This document shows positions 23,938 through 34,975 of a DNA stretch of 64,000 nucleotides, piece after piece; within the stretch, counting starts at the first letter, position 1; every line of letters begins with the position of its first letter. Source of the stretch: Caenorhabditis remanei (lineage: Eukaryota > Nematoda > Chromadorea > Rhabditida > Rhabditidae); assembly GCF_010183535.1 (NCBI RefSeq), contig NC_071331.1, positions 21,700,001 through 21,764,000 on the forward strand. The letters are read 5' to 3'. The notes below the pieces were generated by a model. The model was given only the letters and a program-made list of their open reading frames with translations. It was not told the origin of the DNA and did not search any database. The translations under genes and the position numbers were made by a program.

Positions 23938-25823
23938 TCAATTCATTGGTTCATACTGAAAATAATTATAATTTTTCAAAGTTACTCCTCCAAACTCACC
24001 CAACAATTACCGGACCATCCAATATAATAAATTATCACATTCTGAAATTTTTGAGCACTATCATTTATAATAAATTGCGTTGTTTTCGACATCGGAACTT
24101 CTTTGTTGAACTTCAAAGGGTACTGTAGCAGTGTCGTGTTCAAATACACATTGGCTACAGTATCCGTCGAGTTTATGCGAATTTCAAAGTCATGTTGAGG
24201 AGTGTATGGATTTGTCAAGTTTTCTAGAATATATAGTTGTTTGTCGTTGTTCCAAGTGGCGATGTTTATAGTGGTTTGACCAAGTACCCCGTTGGTTATT
24301 CGAATATGAATTGGATAAGCAGATGGGGGATAGAAAAATGAAATTGTGAATCTGAAAGTATGAAAATTGAAATCAGCTCCTTGAGAGCTTTCAGAAAAGT
24401 ACCCACACGCCTATCATCCGATCACTTCGGGTCCCACCACGAAAACTACAGTAACCCTCGTAAATCGTGTCGAGACCCAACTTGCTCCAAACCTAGTCAT
24501 GATTATACTCATTCGAACCGTCTTAACAAGCTAAATCTGAATATTTTGTAAATTTTGGGTCTCGACAAGATTTACTGGGGTTACTGTAGTTTTCGTGGTG
24601 AGACCCTGCATTTATACGTTTGTAACTCGGTCAGTTTTGACACCATCATCAAGAAAATCACATTTTTGAATTCAGCACATTGAGAGCTTTCAGAAAAGTA
24701 CCCACAAGCCTATATTCCGATCACTTCGGGTCCCTCCACGAAAACTACAGTAACCCTACATTTTCGCGTCGAGACCCAAATTGCTCCAAACCTAGGCTTA
24801 TGGGTACTTTTCTGAAAGCTCTTGTTCTCCTGAATCCAACTACAGTAATCCTATCCCCTGAATTTCAAAACCCACTCATTTCCATCCTTTGGTGTTTTTC
24901 CAACCACAAAGAATGTTTCTCCGGCTGAAAACGGACCGGTGATTGGGTAACTGTATCGGCCACCAGTCTGAAATAAAAGATTACTGTAGATCAAAAATTG
25001 TTTACCTTTTTTAACTCACATAATTCTTTTCAAAACTACCGTAATCCTTTGGTATATCTTTTGTGCATTTGAAAGCACTATAGCTGAAATTCCACGTGGT
25101 CGGTGTTTCAGTTATTTCAGATTTATAATAATTATCCGATCCATCTCTGATAATCAAAGAAGATGAGACATTTCCGAAAAGGGGCGGAGCTTTGGAAGGC
25201 GCGGGACAGATGGCGGAAGGGAGATTTTTCTGAAATTAATTTTCAGATAATTTTACATTTTGAATTTTTTCTCGACCTTAAATGCCACCCGTTGTCCTGA
25301 TACACTTTTGGTTACTGTAGCAATATTTGGTATATTGAAATATTGACATCCATTGGGTAGTTGGTAAACTAGCTGAAAAATTTGTACGGGTTGATTTTCA
25401 GAAAATTTCAATAGCAGATTTGAATTCAGCTTGTCGAGAGCTTTCAGAAAAGTACCCACAAGCCTACATTCCGATCACTTTGGGTCTTTGGGTCCCACCA
25501 CGAAAACTACAGTAACCCTCGTAAATCGTGTCGAGACCCTACATAGGCTTGTGGGTACTTTTCTGAAAGCTCTCTTCACACTGATTCTGAAAATTATAGT
25601 TTCATGGCCTAACTTTCCAATTTAAGCCACCAAACAGACCTACCACACAATTCCAAGAGTCCAAACATTTCTGAACACAATCTTCCCACTTTTCTTTGGT
25701 ATTTTGAGATGTCGCGAAGTTTTTTGGTGTCCCATAGACCACTATCATTTTCAGATTTTCAGATATTTTGGGATTCAAGGAAACAATTAAAGGGGGCGTG
25801 AGGAGAAGTAGGAGAAGAAGCAT
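23938..25823 (-). CDS. Gene E: CW (PAN_3-like) plus galectin-like secreted protein
   Basis: Six exons: 25823-25644, 25372-25277, 25229-25020, 24967-24876, 24351-24000 and 23955-23938, in phase, 315 residues. The leader MLLLLLLLTPPLIVS is followed by KMIVVYGTP and W..C...C...WNCV. The separate VPL micro-exon of the other paralogs is missing; its place is taken by a few residues (SFEKNY) at the end of exon 3. PFSAGETFFVVGKT and a final GWSGNCW are kept, and the last exon is YEPMN and stop. An upstream in-frame Met (25874) would add 17 residues before the leader; the ATG at 25823 matches the paralogs better. It is the most diverged of the five. Confidence 0.86.
24375..24840. repeat. ctttcag MITE copies, gene E introns and flank
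   Basis: Copies at about 24375-24640 and 24675-24840 have arms gagctttcagaaaagtaccc and gggtacttttctgaaagct. The first mixes the two arm variants. Confidence 0.75.
25428..25590. repeat. ctttcag MITE, gene E intron 1
   Basis: A compact palindrome: gagctttcagaaaagtaccc, a ccacgaaaactacagtaacc core, then gggtacttttctgaaagct. Confidence 0.8.
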
Positions 25824-26594
25824 TTCTTGGGAGAGAATGGTTAGTAAAAAATTTTTTACTAAAAAGGAGACCATAGGAATCGCAAAACTGAAAGTTGTAA
25901 AACTTTTATTTGCAGTTATGATGTCAGAAACTAAGTTTACGATGTCAAAAACACAAATTTTTTAGAATTTTTGGTTTTTGGATATAAAAATCGCAAACAT
26001 TTTTTGCTGTGCTCTACATTTTTATGACACTTTTTGTAGAGGGGAGTTATGTGACTGGTCTGTTGGGTGGACTAGAATCTCAGAATGGGAAAGTTAGGTC
26101 ATGAAGCTATCTTTTTCAGAATCAATGTGAAAAGAGCTCTCAAAAAAGTACTCACAAGCCTAGTAGGGCCTCGACACGATTTACGAGGATTACTGTAGTT
26201 TTTGTGGTGGGACCCAAAGTGGTCGGAATATAGGCTTGTGGGTACTTTTCTAAAAGCTCTCGACAAGCTAAATTCAAATCTGCTGTTCAAATTTCCTGAA
26301 AATCAAATCCCAAAAGTTTTCAGCTAGTTTACCAACAATCCAATGGATGTCAATATTTCAATTGCTGCAGTAACCAAGTGTTGATCAGGGAATCAGAATC
26401 TCAAAATCAACGCATTTGCTCTGTTTTGAGCTTAAAACCAGTCCGCAAGCTGAGCTATCGACTTTCGAAAATTTTCGAATACTCAGTTTTTATAATTTTC
26501 TGTGTAACTTGGTAATTTTTAACAGGAGGCGGACGAATGAGGTACTTTTGGAATCAGCTCCCCGAGAGTTTTCAGAAAAGTACCCACACGCCTA

Positions 26595-27739
26595 CAGTAG
26601 CGAGCATAAGTGAGCACCCCTTTGTACTTTTATGTGTAACTCAGCTGAATCATGTCCGTTTTGCCTAAACTTTTTTTTGAAAGGAAGCCAAAATATTCAG
26701 CAATACGAATATAGGTTTTTTTTTAAACTTGCGTCACTGATTTTTTCGATAATCGATTTTTCCTGATCTTGATTTGAAAATCCGAAAAAAAACTTTTTAT
26801 TTTTCTCTTGGAGTTATTGAGTTTTTGATGTCAAAATGATGGAACATGTTTAAATAAACAAAAAATTATGTTGAATTGGCTTCTCAACTCCTGAGCATCG
26901 TGCTAGAGCTCCAGAAGTCAAAAGTAGTGCATTCGAAAAAATCTTCATAACTCCTCAAAAAAGGCTTCAAATTAGCCGAAACATGCACCAAAAGACGTGT
27001 CTTGAGTTTTTCTACAAACCAACATCAAAAAATTACAGTTTAAGAAAAAATAATTTTTCTAATTTTTTCACTAAAAATTTTTTTAAATTCCTATTTTTTC
27101 TCAATTTCTGGTATTTTGTGACTACAACACGAACAAGGAACACATAGATGTGTTTTATTATGTGTGATAAAGCATCTTGCATGCAGTATTTGAAAGTTAT
27201 GTATGTTTTTCATCCAGAAAATACCAGAAATTGAGAAAAAACAGGAATTAAAAAAAATTTTTAGTGAAAAAATTAGAAAAATAAATTTTCCTTAAACTGT
27301 AATTTTTTGATGTTGGTTTGTATAAAAACTCAAGACACGTCTTTTGGTGCATGTTTCGGCTAATTTGAAGCCTTTTTTGAGGAGTTATGAAGATTTTTTC
27401 GAATGCACTACTTTTGACGTCTGGAGCTCTAGCTCGATGCTCAGTAGTTGAGAAGCCGGTTCAACATAATTTTTTGTTTATTTAAACATGTTCCATCATT
27501 TTGACATCAAAAACTCAATAACTCCAAGAGAAAAATTAAAAGTTTTTTTTCGGATTTTCAAATCAAGATCAGGAAAAATCGATTATCGAAAAAATCAGTG
27601 ATGCAAGTTTTTCAAAAACCTATATTCGTATTGCTGAATATTTTGGCTTCCTTTCAAAAAAAAGTTTAGGCAAAACGGACATGATTCAGCTGAGTTACAC
27701 ATAAAAGTACAAAGGGGTGCTCACTTATGCTCGCTACTG
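26595..27739. mobile_element. 1.15 kb Tc1/mariner-like palindrome nested in a MITE
   Basis: Inverted ends CAGTAGCGAGCATAAGTGAG and its complement are flanked on both sides by TA. Arms of about 520 bases are near-identical, with a loop of about 95 bases near 27121-27215. The left flank is ttcagaaaagtacccacac and the right flank resumes a MITE core (tattccgaccactttgggtc), so it inserted into an existing ctttcag MITE. No ORF; mariner-like assignment rests on TA and the CAGT ends. Confidence 0.85.
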
Positions 27740-28032
27740 TATATTCCGACCACTTTGGGTCCCACTACGAAAACTACAGTAACCCTCGTAAATCGTGTCG
27801 AGACTTAAGTTCCTTCAAATCTAGTCATGATTATACTCATTCGAACCCTCTCAACGAGATGAATCTTAATAGTGTCTGTGTTTCAGGTCTCATAGGCATG
27901 ATTATACTTGTTTGTGAAAGCTCTCGCCTTTCTGACTTTATATATTTCATATTCGTAGCCGGTTAATGTTTGTATGAAGTGATTTTTCGTTCATTTTTAT
28001 TTTAATCTTCAAAATACTTTTTTGGCAAAATA

Positions 28033-28038
28033 TTTATT
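28033..28038 (-). promoter_or_regulatory. Polyadenylation signal of gene F
   Basis: AATAAA on the minus strand about 32 bases past the gene F stop. The same signal is kept in the + strand copy after 38528. Confidence 0.6.
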
Positions 28039-28069
28039 CGAATCTCCGTCAATCCAACTATATCCTTAT

Positions 28070-30514
28070 TCAAATTCCACATGAGTTCAAATTAAAGTTG
28101 TCATGCATCGCCTTAACAACTTCTACCATTTCCTTCTTTCTTCCCTCCAGATTCCAGTGATTCCATAGTTCCGAACATTCTTCATCTGTCATCGATTTGC
28201 CTAGTGATGTAGCAACAACATACTGTTCATTCCTGTCGATATTCATTGCCAATTTCACAAACTTCAATAGAGCATTAAACTCGTTGTCACTGAACTTTTT
28301 GATCTGCGAAATGCCGCGTTCAATTATTTCACAAGTCGACGAGAATCTATTCTGATAAAAGGTTCCAAGTAAGTCGAAATAATTGAAAAGTGCACCAGAT
28401 CTAGCATCAGAATACTTTCTTTTGATTTCCTCGTATTCCGATGCGTTCGTCTTATAATACGAGTCACCCAGCAATACCATATTCCGGAAGAATGATTCAT
28501 TCTCTTTGAGGTCTCGCAGTGTCTCAAGATGTAGATCAAACCCTTCAACTTTCTCCTCCAAAAGTCTATCTATATAGAGCATGACCACATAAATCTCATT
28601 GGAATCATTTTTCGACAGTTCCAATGCATCGAGAATAGTGTAGGAATGGAAGAAAAGCATATCATATTTACTGCTGTTATCTCTCAACATTTCATGAAAC
28701 GATGATAATGATTCATTATTCCAGTGATTGTTTAGTCTGGCGAAACCTGAAAAAAATAGGAGTGAAAGAATGCGAAAGTGTTGAAAGTGTGGCTTCAGGA
28801 CGTTTCAAAACTAGATAGATAAATCTTAAAAATAAAAAGTTTTGGAATTTTAGTTTTCTAGGAGCGGTGCGGTCGCGTCGCGTGCGCTAATGATGCCAAT
28901 TTCAGAACAGTGAACTCGTTTGTACCAACATAATCCGAAAGTTTGAAAAGGGGGAATGAGCTAACTCCTACCGTAACCGTAATAGATGGAAATAGCAGTA
29001 GAGCGCAACCGACAACCTAAGGCCTTTCTATGCTTTAGACTCACTTTAAAGAAAGACTGCGCAATTCGAATTCAAAACTGTTTTTTTACATGAATCGACG
29101 GAGATTTAAGGGTTGACAATAAGATTCTCTTGAAGGTAGGTCAGGAAGGTAGGTGAAGGTAGGTCATGGGAAAATGCAATGAAAAATTGTACCCTGTAGG
29201 TGCGATTCGTCAACTTTGACAGCTCATAATTTTCTTGAATCAAATTTCCGGACCAACCTTCAAGAGAATCTTATTGTCAACTCCTAAATCTGCGTCGATT
29301 CATGTAAAAAAGATTTGAATTCGAGTAGCGCAGTTCCCCTTCAAGATATTTTCTGTCTTTCGTCATTTGAAAAACCGCATTCCGCTCAACTCTGTTTCTA
29401 TGTACCGCACAAAAGTATATTTTAAACTTAAAAGTTTTGCCTTTTTTCAGTTGAACATGTCCAAGAGTGTTTCATAGCAAAACTATTTGTCCCATAAAAT
29501 CACTTTTCATGGATCTAACAGACTAAGAATAGAATTTCATTTTTGTATCTGACAACTTTTTTGTACGGACACTTCCTAGCAAGTTACATATCGACAAAGT
29601 AATTTCTCCCTCAAATCCTCCTATTTCAGTTCAAAATACAGTGATTTCGAGCTGTTCATTTACAATGACTATAAGTCTCTAGGGAGTGTCCGTACAATAA
29701 ACTTGTCAACTACAAAAATGAGGCTCCAGTCAAAATTTATTTTGTAAGACAGTTAGTTCTACTATGACACACTCTTGGGCATTCTAAACTGAAAAAGGGA
29801 ATTTTTACTTTTGAGTGGTACTGTATCTGGTTTCAAAACGACCTGAAGACGCTGCAGCAGTCCACTCACCTAGCAAACCAATCGGTCCAACGACAAAATT
29901 ATCGAGTGGCTCAGTTGTCGATGGCGCACTTGTGGAGGCTGTGATAGCGGGTGTCGGCTCATCAAGAACTCCCAACATTGTCAGCACGTCCTTTGGAAGT
30001 TTCCATTCTCCGCTTTTCAGCAACCCGTCAAACTGCGACACATCTTTTCCATTCGTCATCTGTTCAATCGCTCCATGGAAAAACAACCAATTGAATGAAA
30101 CACTCATTTTCTTCATGAATGCCAAGCATGTACTCAGAAAACTGATAAAACTGTCTGGATCCTTGGAGCTCCGATATGCTAGTTTCAGGTTTTCGACAGC
30201 GTTCGCACCGATTTCGCCTCCAATTTCACTGGCATTCGCGTATATCTCACCCTTTCGAACAACTTCGTTCAGATTGTACAAGTAACTTTGCTCAGCCTCC
30301 GCATGATTGACGATAGTTTTCAACTCGGTGAACACCAGATACTTCTCATACGATGTAGTTGGACTGTTGCTCATCTGATCAATAAAACTGTGTTGATTCG
30401 ATGATTGTTGAAGGGCCATGAGAGGCAATACGATTAGGAGAAGGCAGATGCGGATTCCTGCGAAATGTCAAAATGTTTAGTTTTCCTTCTGCGAAAAGTC
30501 AACTCACCTCTCAT
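28070..30514 (-). CDS. Gene F: secreted protein of unknown nematode family
   Basis: Three exons: a 7-base first exon 30514-30508 (ATGAGAG), 30457-29870 and 28746-28070, in phase, 423 residues. Joining the tiny exon gives MRGIRICLLLIVLPLMA, a convincing signal peptide that neither exon shows alone. No family I recognise: the body is helical and charged, with few Cys. The first large exon ends in a conserved GPIGLLG and the last begins FARLNNHWNN. It is a paralog of gene G with the same exon plan and phases. Its last exon also exists as a nearly identical + strand copy at 37.8-38.5 kb. Do not assign a function. Confidence 0.82.
29054..29340. repeat. Inverted repeat in gene F intron
   Basis: The arm gacaataagattctcttgaag (about 29115) is complementary to cttcaagagaatcttattgtc (about 29261). 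The flanking acatgaatcgacgg and cgtcgattcatgt extend the pairing to about 90 bases per side. Confidence 0.7.
29401..29826. repeat. GGTACTGTA-type MITE, gene F intron
   Basis: Degenerate palindrome ending gagtggtactgtat, with shared internal motifs (gtttcatagcaaaactat, tctagggagtgtccgtac). Same family as 32264-33040 and 40873-41298. Confidence 0.65.
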
Positions 30515-30788
30515 TTCGAACCACAGATTTGTAGTCGGGGAACAAGCAAAACTGAATTGATCGGCAATAGATTTTCTATCGAGATAAGAAAAACTGGAAT
30601 ACCAAGGGGTCACGTTGTTTTTTTCTAACTTTAAACAAATTGATTCTCGATGCGGCACGGCCTTGCCGCGTCCGCAATTGTAGTTTTGACATTTTCCTTC
30701 AAAAAGACAACAATTTCTTATATTGACAAAAAATATCAAAAAAGAATTTTATGTGCTAATAAAAGAGTTGAAAACTCAGAGCGTACAG
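30515..30788. promoter_or_regulatory. Probable promoter region of gene F
   Basis: 270 bases between the gene F start and the minisatellite element. It includes a cggcacggccttgccgcg palindrome (about 30651). No TATA box or trans-splice site is clear. Confidence 0.3.
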
Positions 30789-31208
30789 CAAACTTGCGCG
30801 GAAGTGATTTTTTCTATAACGGTAGTCGGAAGCCGGAAGTCGGAAGTAGAAATAAGCTTGGAAGTCGGAAGTCGGAAGTAGAAATAAGCTCGGAAGTCGG
30901 AAGTCGGAAGTAGAAATAAGCTCGGAAGTCGGAAGTCGGAAGTCGGAAGTCGGAAGTAGATTTTATGGCAAAGATTCAAAAACTCCAAGAGAAAAGATCA
31001 TAAAATTTGAGAAAATTAGTGGAAAATTAGTTTTTGGCAGTAGGAAATTCTATTTTCTGTCCTATTTGACCATTTTTCCATGTATTTCTGCGAAAAACAC
31101 TTTTCCTAAATTCCAGTTATGGAGTGACCGAAGTCGTAAATAAAAATCCTTATCCGGAAGTCGGAAGTAATATTTTCAAAACGGAAGTCGGAATTACGCG
31201 CAACTCTG
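30789..31208. mobile_element. hAT-like element with GGAAGTC minisatellite core
   Basis: Target duplication gcgtacag (30781-30788) versus gtgtacag (31209-31216), 7 of 8. The right end is CGCGCAACTCTG; the left end has drifted to CAAACTTGCGCGG. The core is tattttctgtcctatttgac between ggaagtcggaagt arrays. Confidence 0.78.
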
Positions 31209-31522
31209 GTGTACAGTTTCATTGTTTTTCGCTTTCAGACAGAATTCTTTCAACTTTCAGATTTCTTCCTCTACGATTTGACGTTTTGGCAGCAGCACAA
31301 CTCTCAGAATTTCTTCCAATAGCAGTATTAATTGTTCTATTTTTTTCTAGTGTTTGCTTTGTTTTTTTCTATGTATTACCCCGTGATTTACGCTATTCCG
31401 CAAACTCTTTTGTTGTATAATCTTTGTAGGCTCAGTTAATAGAATTAATTTCAATGCTTCTAAAAAAAGAAAAAACAAAAAGTTTCAAAATGATTTATTT
31501 CATCTTTTCATAGTTAAGTCAA
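31209..31522. other. Spacer downstream of gene G
   Basis: No gene or repeat is recognised. It contains tttttctatgtattacccc-type AT-rich sequence and probably the gene G 3' UTR. Confidence 0.4.
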
Positions 31523-33770
31523 CTATGATATTTCATGGTACGTAACACAGAAACGTACTATGAAATACGAACGCAATTCTTCAACCAACTCTAGCATTTT
31601 TTTCTTTGTGGTCGACTCCATCCGGTCCCAATATTTTTTACATTCCTCCTTTCGTGTCGAAAAAGAAAACAATAATTCCATGCTTCTCAAATCCTGTTCA
31701 TTCCAACTCAATGCCATCTCAATTAACTTTTTCATTGCGTATAACTTTGTGTCATTCCATTTCAAAATTATCTTGACGAATTTTATGAACAATGGCTCAG
31801 GTGTTCTTTTGAGTAAATTAATGAAGTAAAGAAGCGATTCGGAATGACGTCCACGAAACACATTTTGAAGAGAATCGAATTCCGATCCATTCGTCAAATA
31901 ATACGCGCCGATCACTGCTTCCATCAATCTAGCACTGGGTTCGTGTTCTCGAAGATCAATGAAATATTTAAGATATTGTTCATTCCCTTCTTTTTCCGAA
32001 TCTTTAATCCACAATACCCATTGAAGACTATCCGAAAGATTTTCTGCTTTGGCTTCATTGTTTACAATATACCAGTAGCCCCATAGGAATCTGGCACCCG
32101 TACCATCTTCAAAAGTTTGAAACATCGACTTGTTTCGTAGGAATGAATCCGCTTCCCAATCCTCATTTAACTTTCCATAGCCTGAAACAATTTTTTGTGG
32201 TTTTGTTTATATTGGTTTTTGGGAGAAGAAATCCTTCTGGTAATAAGAAATTATTGAAAGACGCTACAGTAAGGCGAAAAAGGTTATCAACTTTAGCTGT
32301 TTTCAGTTGAAAATGACCAACTTTGAGAGTGTGTCATGGTAATACTTATTGTCCCATCAAGTAGATTTTTAATGAATTATACAGATCAAAGATAAATCTT
32401 CATTTTTGTAGTTTGCAACTCTTTTGTACGAGCACTCTCTAGCAAGTTACATATCGTCAAAGTAATCTTTCCCTCAATTCGACCCATTTCAGTGCAAAAT
32501 AGTGCGATTTTTGAGCTGTCGTCTTAAAGTCATACTTGCAAACCGGGCCGGCGCGGAACTCGCTTCAAACTCAATATTATAATCTGAAAAATGTACCAGA
32601 ATGTAGATCTCGACGAGTTCTATGTTCGTGACCTACTACGGGCCGGATGGCTATTCGTTAAGGTGCCGCGGACCGAGAAAAACTGTCAAAAATCGCAAAA
32701 AATGGCCAAAAAAGCCATTCTAGGCCGGCCCGTAGTAGGTCAGGGACATAGAACTCGTCGAGATCTACATTTTGATATATTTTTGAGCTCATAATATTGA
32801 GTTTGACGTGAGTTACGCGCCGGCCCGGTTTGCAAGTGTGCTTAAAATGAGCATAACTCTTTAGGGAGTGTCAGTACAAAAAAGTTGTCAACTACAAAAA
32901 TAAAGCTCTAATTTTGACCTGCATAATTTATTAAAAACCTATTTGATATGACAATCAGTATTACCATGACACAATCTCAAAGTTTGGCGTTTTCAACTGA
33001 AAATAGCCAAAGCTGATAACTTCGTGGGCGGTACTTTATAGTCCCTAGACTCCTAATTCATTCCACTCACCTAATAACGTGATTGGTCCAACCATCGGAT
33101 CAGTCGGTGCCACATATACATTCTTGACTCTCTCGGAAGGAATCTTTGGAATTTCATTTGGTTGAAGAACTTCAGTCGGAGTTCTGTACAAGATCTCCAA
33201 TGCCTCCAACACGTTCACCGGTAGCATCCAATCTCTACGAATCAATAAATCCTTGAGCTGTTCCAGTTTGTATCCTCTGTTCAGAAATATCACTGCTTCA
33301 TTGAAGAACCACCATTTCGAAGTCTCCGGAATCGTATTCTTATTCATGAATTCCAAACATATCTCCAAGAAATCCAACACATTCTGCGGATTTTCCGACT
33401 TTGTGCGAGTTTCTTTTAGCTCTACAAGTGCTTTTGCACCAGCATCACCTCCGACATCAACAGAATTCATATATCCTGCGTTGTCCTTGACAACTTTATG
33501 AAGATTCGATTTGTACCAAGGAAACTTGGCTGAATTGATGATATTCTTGAGTTGAGTGAACACTTGTTCCTTCTCCAGTGGAGTGGCTTCGTTGGAACTC
33601 ATCCGATCAAGAATTGGAGCTTTCAGGAGTGCTGGCTCTTGACATAACACTCCGACGAGCAGTATGCATGCGAGGATCGCTGGAAATAGCCTTGTTGAGG
33701 ATGTCGTAGGCGCATAATACGACGGAGATGGAAACGCCGCAAAATCAAAGTTTTCCAACTCACCTCTCAT
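31523..33770 (-). CDS. Gene G: secreted protein, paralog of gene F
   Basis: Three exons: 33770-33764 (ATGAGAG), 33679-33071 and 32181-31523, in phase, 424 residues. The spliced leader MRAILACILLVGVLCQ is a signal peptide. Shared with gene F: the 7-base first exon, a GPITLLG exon end, a following LNEDW/LNNHW, and overall helical, Cys-poor character. The large intron (32182-33070) holds a MITE that is itself split by a hAT-like element; gene F's intron holds a relative of the same MITE at the same relative place, near the donor. Function unknown. Confidence 0.83.
32264..33040. repeat. GGTACTGTA-type MITE in gene G intron, split by a nested insertion
   Basis: Left arm ctgttttcagttgaaaatga with gagtgtgtcatggtaatac; right arm gtattaccatgacacaatctc and ttttcaactgaaaatag. 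The centre is interrupted at 32531-32840. Confidence 0.8.
32531..32840. mobile_element. hAT-like element nested in the gene G MITE
   Basis: Ends CATACTTGCAAACCGGGCC and complement of CACACTTGCAAACCGGGCC, flanked by cttaaagt (32523-32530) and cttaaaat (32841-32848), 7 of 8 matching. Internal inverted repeats include agatctcgacgagttctatg. Same end signature as 53004-53349. Confidence 0.82.
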
Positions 33771-34109
33771 GACGATTCGCAAATCCAGAATAGTAAAAAA
33801 ACTGAAAATTGATGGGAATAGATTTTTCATCAAGATAAGAACAATAATGTGACCACGTGTCCAAATTTATAGGCCTACGAGTTTCTGTAAAATTATTGTT
33901 TTTTTCACGCTGGAAATGACATTTGTGAATATTCACAAAGTACTTGAGAAAAATAACTTCATAAAAACATTAACCAATGTCATGACAGAGATAAACCGCA
34001 AGACAATTTGAGATTAGAAAGTTAAAAAGTTGGAAAAAAAATTGTCAAAACCTCTAAAACCTAGCTCAAAAATGTTTGGAAAGCAGGGAATGCTGATTGA
34101 AATTATTGA

Positions 34110-34285
34110 AATCAAAATCAGCGCATCAAGTGCTTTCCGAAAAATACCCACAAGCTTATTTTCTGTGCAATTTGGGTCTCGACACGATTTACGGCGGGTT
34201 ACTGTAGTTTTCGTGGCGGGAATAAATTTAGTCGGAACCTAGGCTTGTGGGTACTTTTCTGAAAGCTCTCAACAAGATTATTTCA
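34110..34285. repeat. ctttcag MITE between genes G and I
   Basis: Arms aagtgctttccgaaaaatac and gggtacttttctgaaagctc around a tactgtagttttcgtggcgg core. Confidence 0.72.
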
Positions 34286-34325
34286 AATATTTGAATTTAA
34301 TCAATTTTAGATCCATTTGACATAC

Positions 34326-34627
34326 CGTAGATTCCCCCACGTTCTGAATCTGAGCTGAATATTCATCTTGTCTCTGTCGGCAACAATTGATATGGAATCC
34401 TGACAGTCTTGGGTCCCGATAGCAGTGGCCGACGTCTTCTTTTGGTCGTTTTTCTTCACTGACTCCTGTGTCATGAGTTGAGTGTCCTCAATCCCATCAA
34501 TTCCTCCGAGATCTACGCTGTCATTTGATTCTGAGCGATGGAGCACACAGGGAACAAGAGAAGCACCATCATGAGCATCCAATGAATTGTCAGTGGGAAC
34601 ATTAGCAGTTGGAGAGAGTGACGCCAT
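34326..34627 (-). CDS. Gene I: unknown protein, first exon only
   Basis: ATG at 34627 opens 100 codons (MASLSPTANVPTDNSL...) ending at a plausible donor, ACG then gtatgt. The exon is Ser/Asp-rich and ends MNIQLRFRTWGNL, a basic strand-like segment that could begin a ubiquitin-like fold, though that is a guess. No following exon is identified before gene G; a MITE fills the space. It may be truncated. A + strand copy starts at 39398. It lies 350 bases downstream of gene H on the same strand, so an operon is possible but unproven. Confidence 0.45.
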
Positions 34628-34975
34628 TAAGGAAAAAAAAGATAGTTATCAGTGGTTCGAAAGAACGGATTGAGGTGAATGCTAGCCAAAATGACAAATC
34701 GAAAAATCGTCGACCGGGGTCGCATAACTTGCCAGATCTGACGCGGCGACGCGCCGACATTACCACGCGGCCCACGGAAATTGTAAGCCGGAACGAGGAA
34801 AGGCATGGCGACGCTTAGACCGACAGTTTCACGCCGCTTTTTCCTTTTTTCATCAAGAAGGAATCGAGAGATAAAAAGAATTTATTTTGTCCAAGAGGAC
34901 AACAAAACTTTTAGTAACCAATTCACTCGTTTATTGGACAAACGAAAACCCAAAAAATCAAATGAGACAACAATC

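Larger units (their letters stand above)
25824..28069. other. Spacer between genes E and F
   Basis: No gene is seen. Contents: a MITE at about 26130-26280; a short stretch (about 26370-26480) repeated at 39040-39100 and weakly near 8340-8470; and a MITE split by the TA-flanked palindrome at 26595-27739. Confidence 0.6.

Noticed and set aside
29815..30285. 156-codon + strand open frame
   Set aside because: Antisense shadow of gene F exon 2, which has the leader, phase and paralog support.
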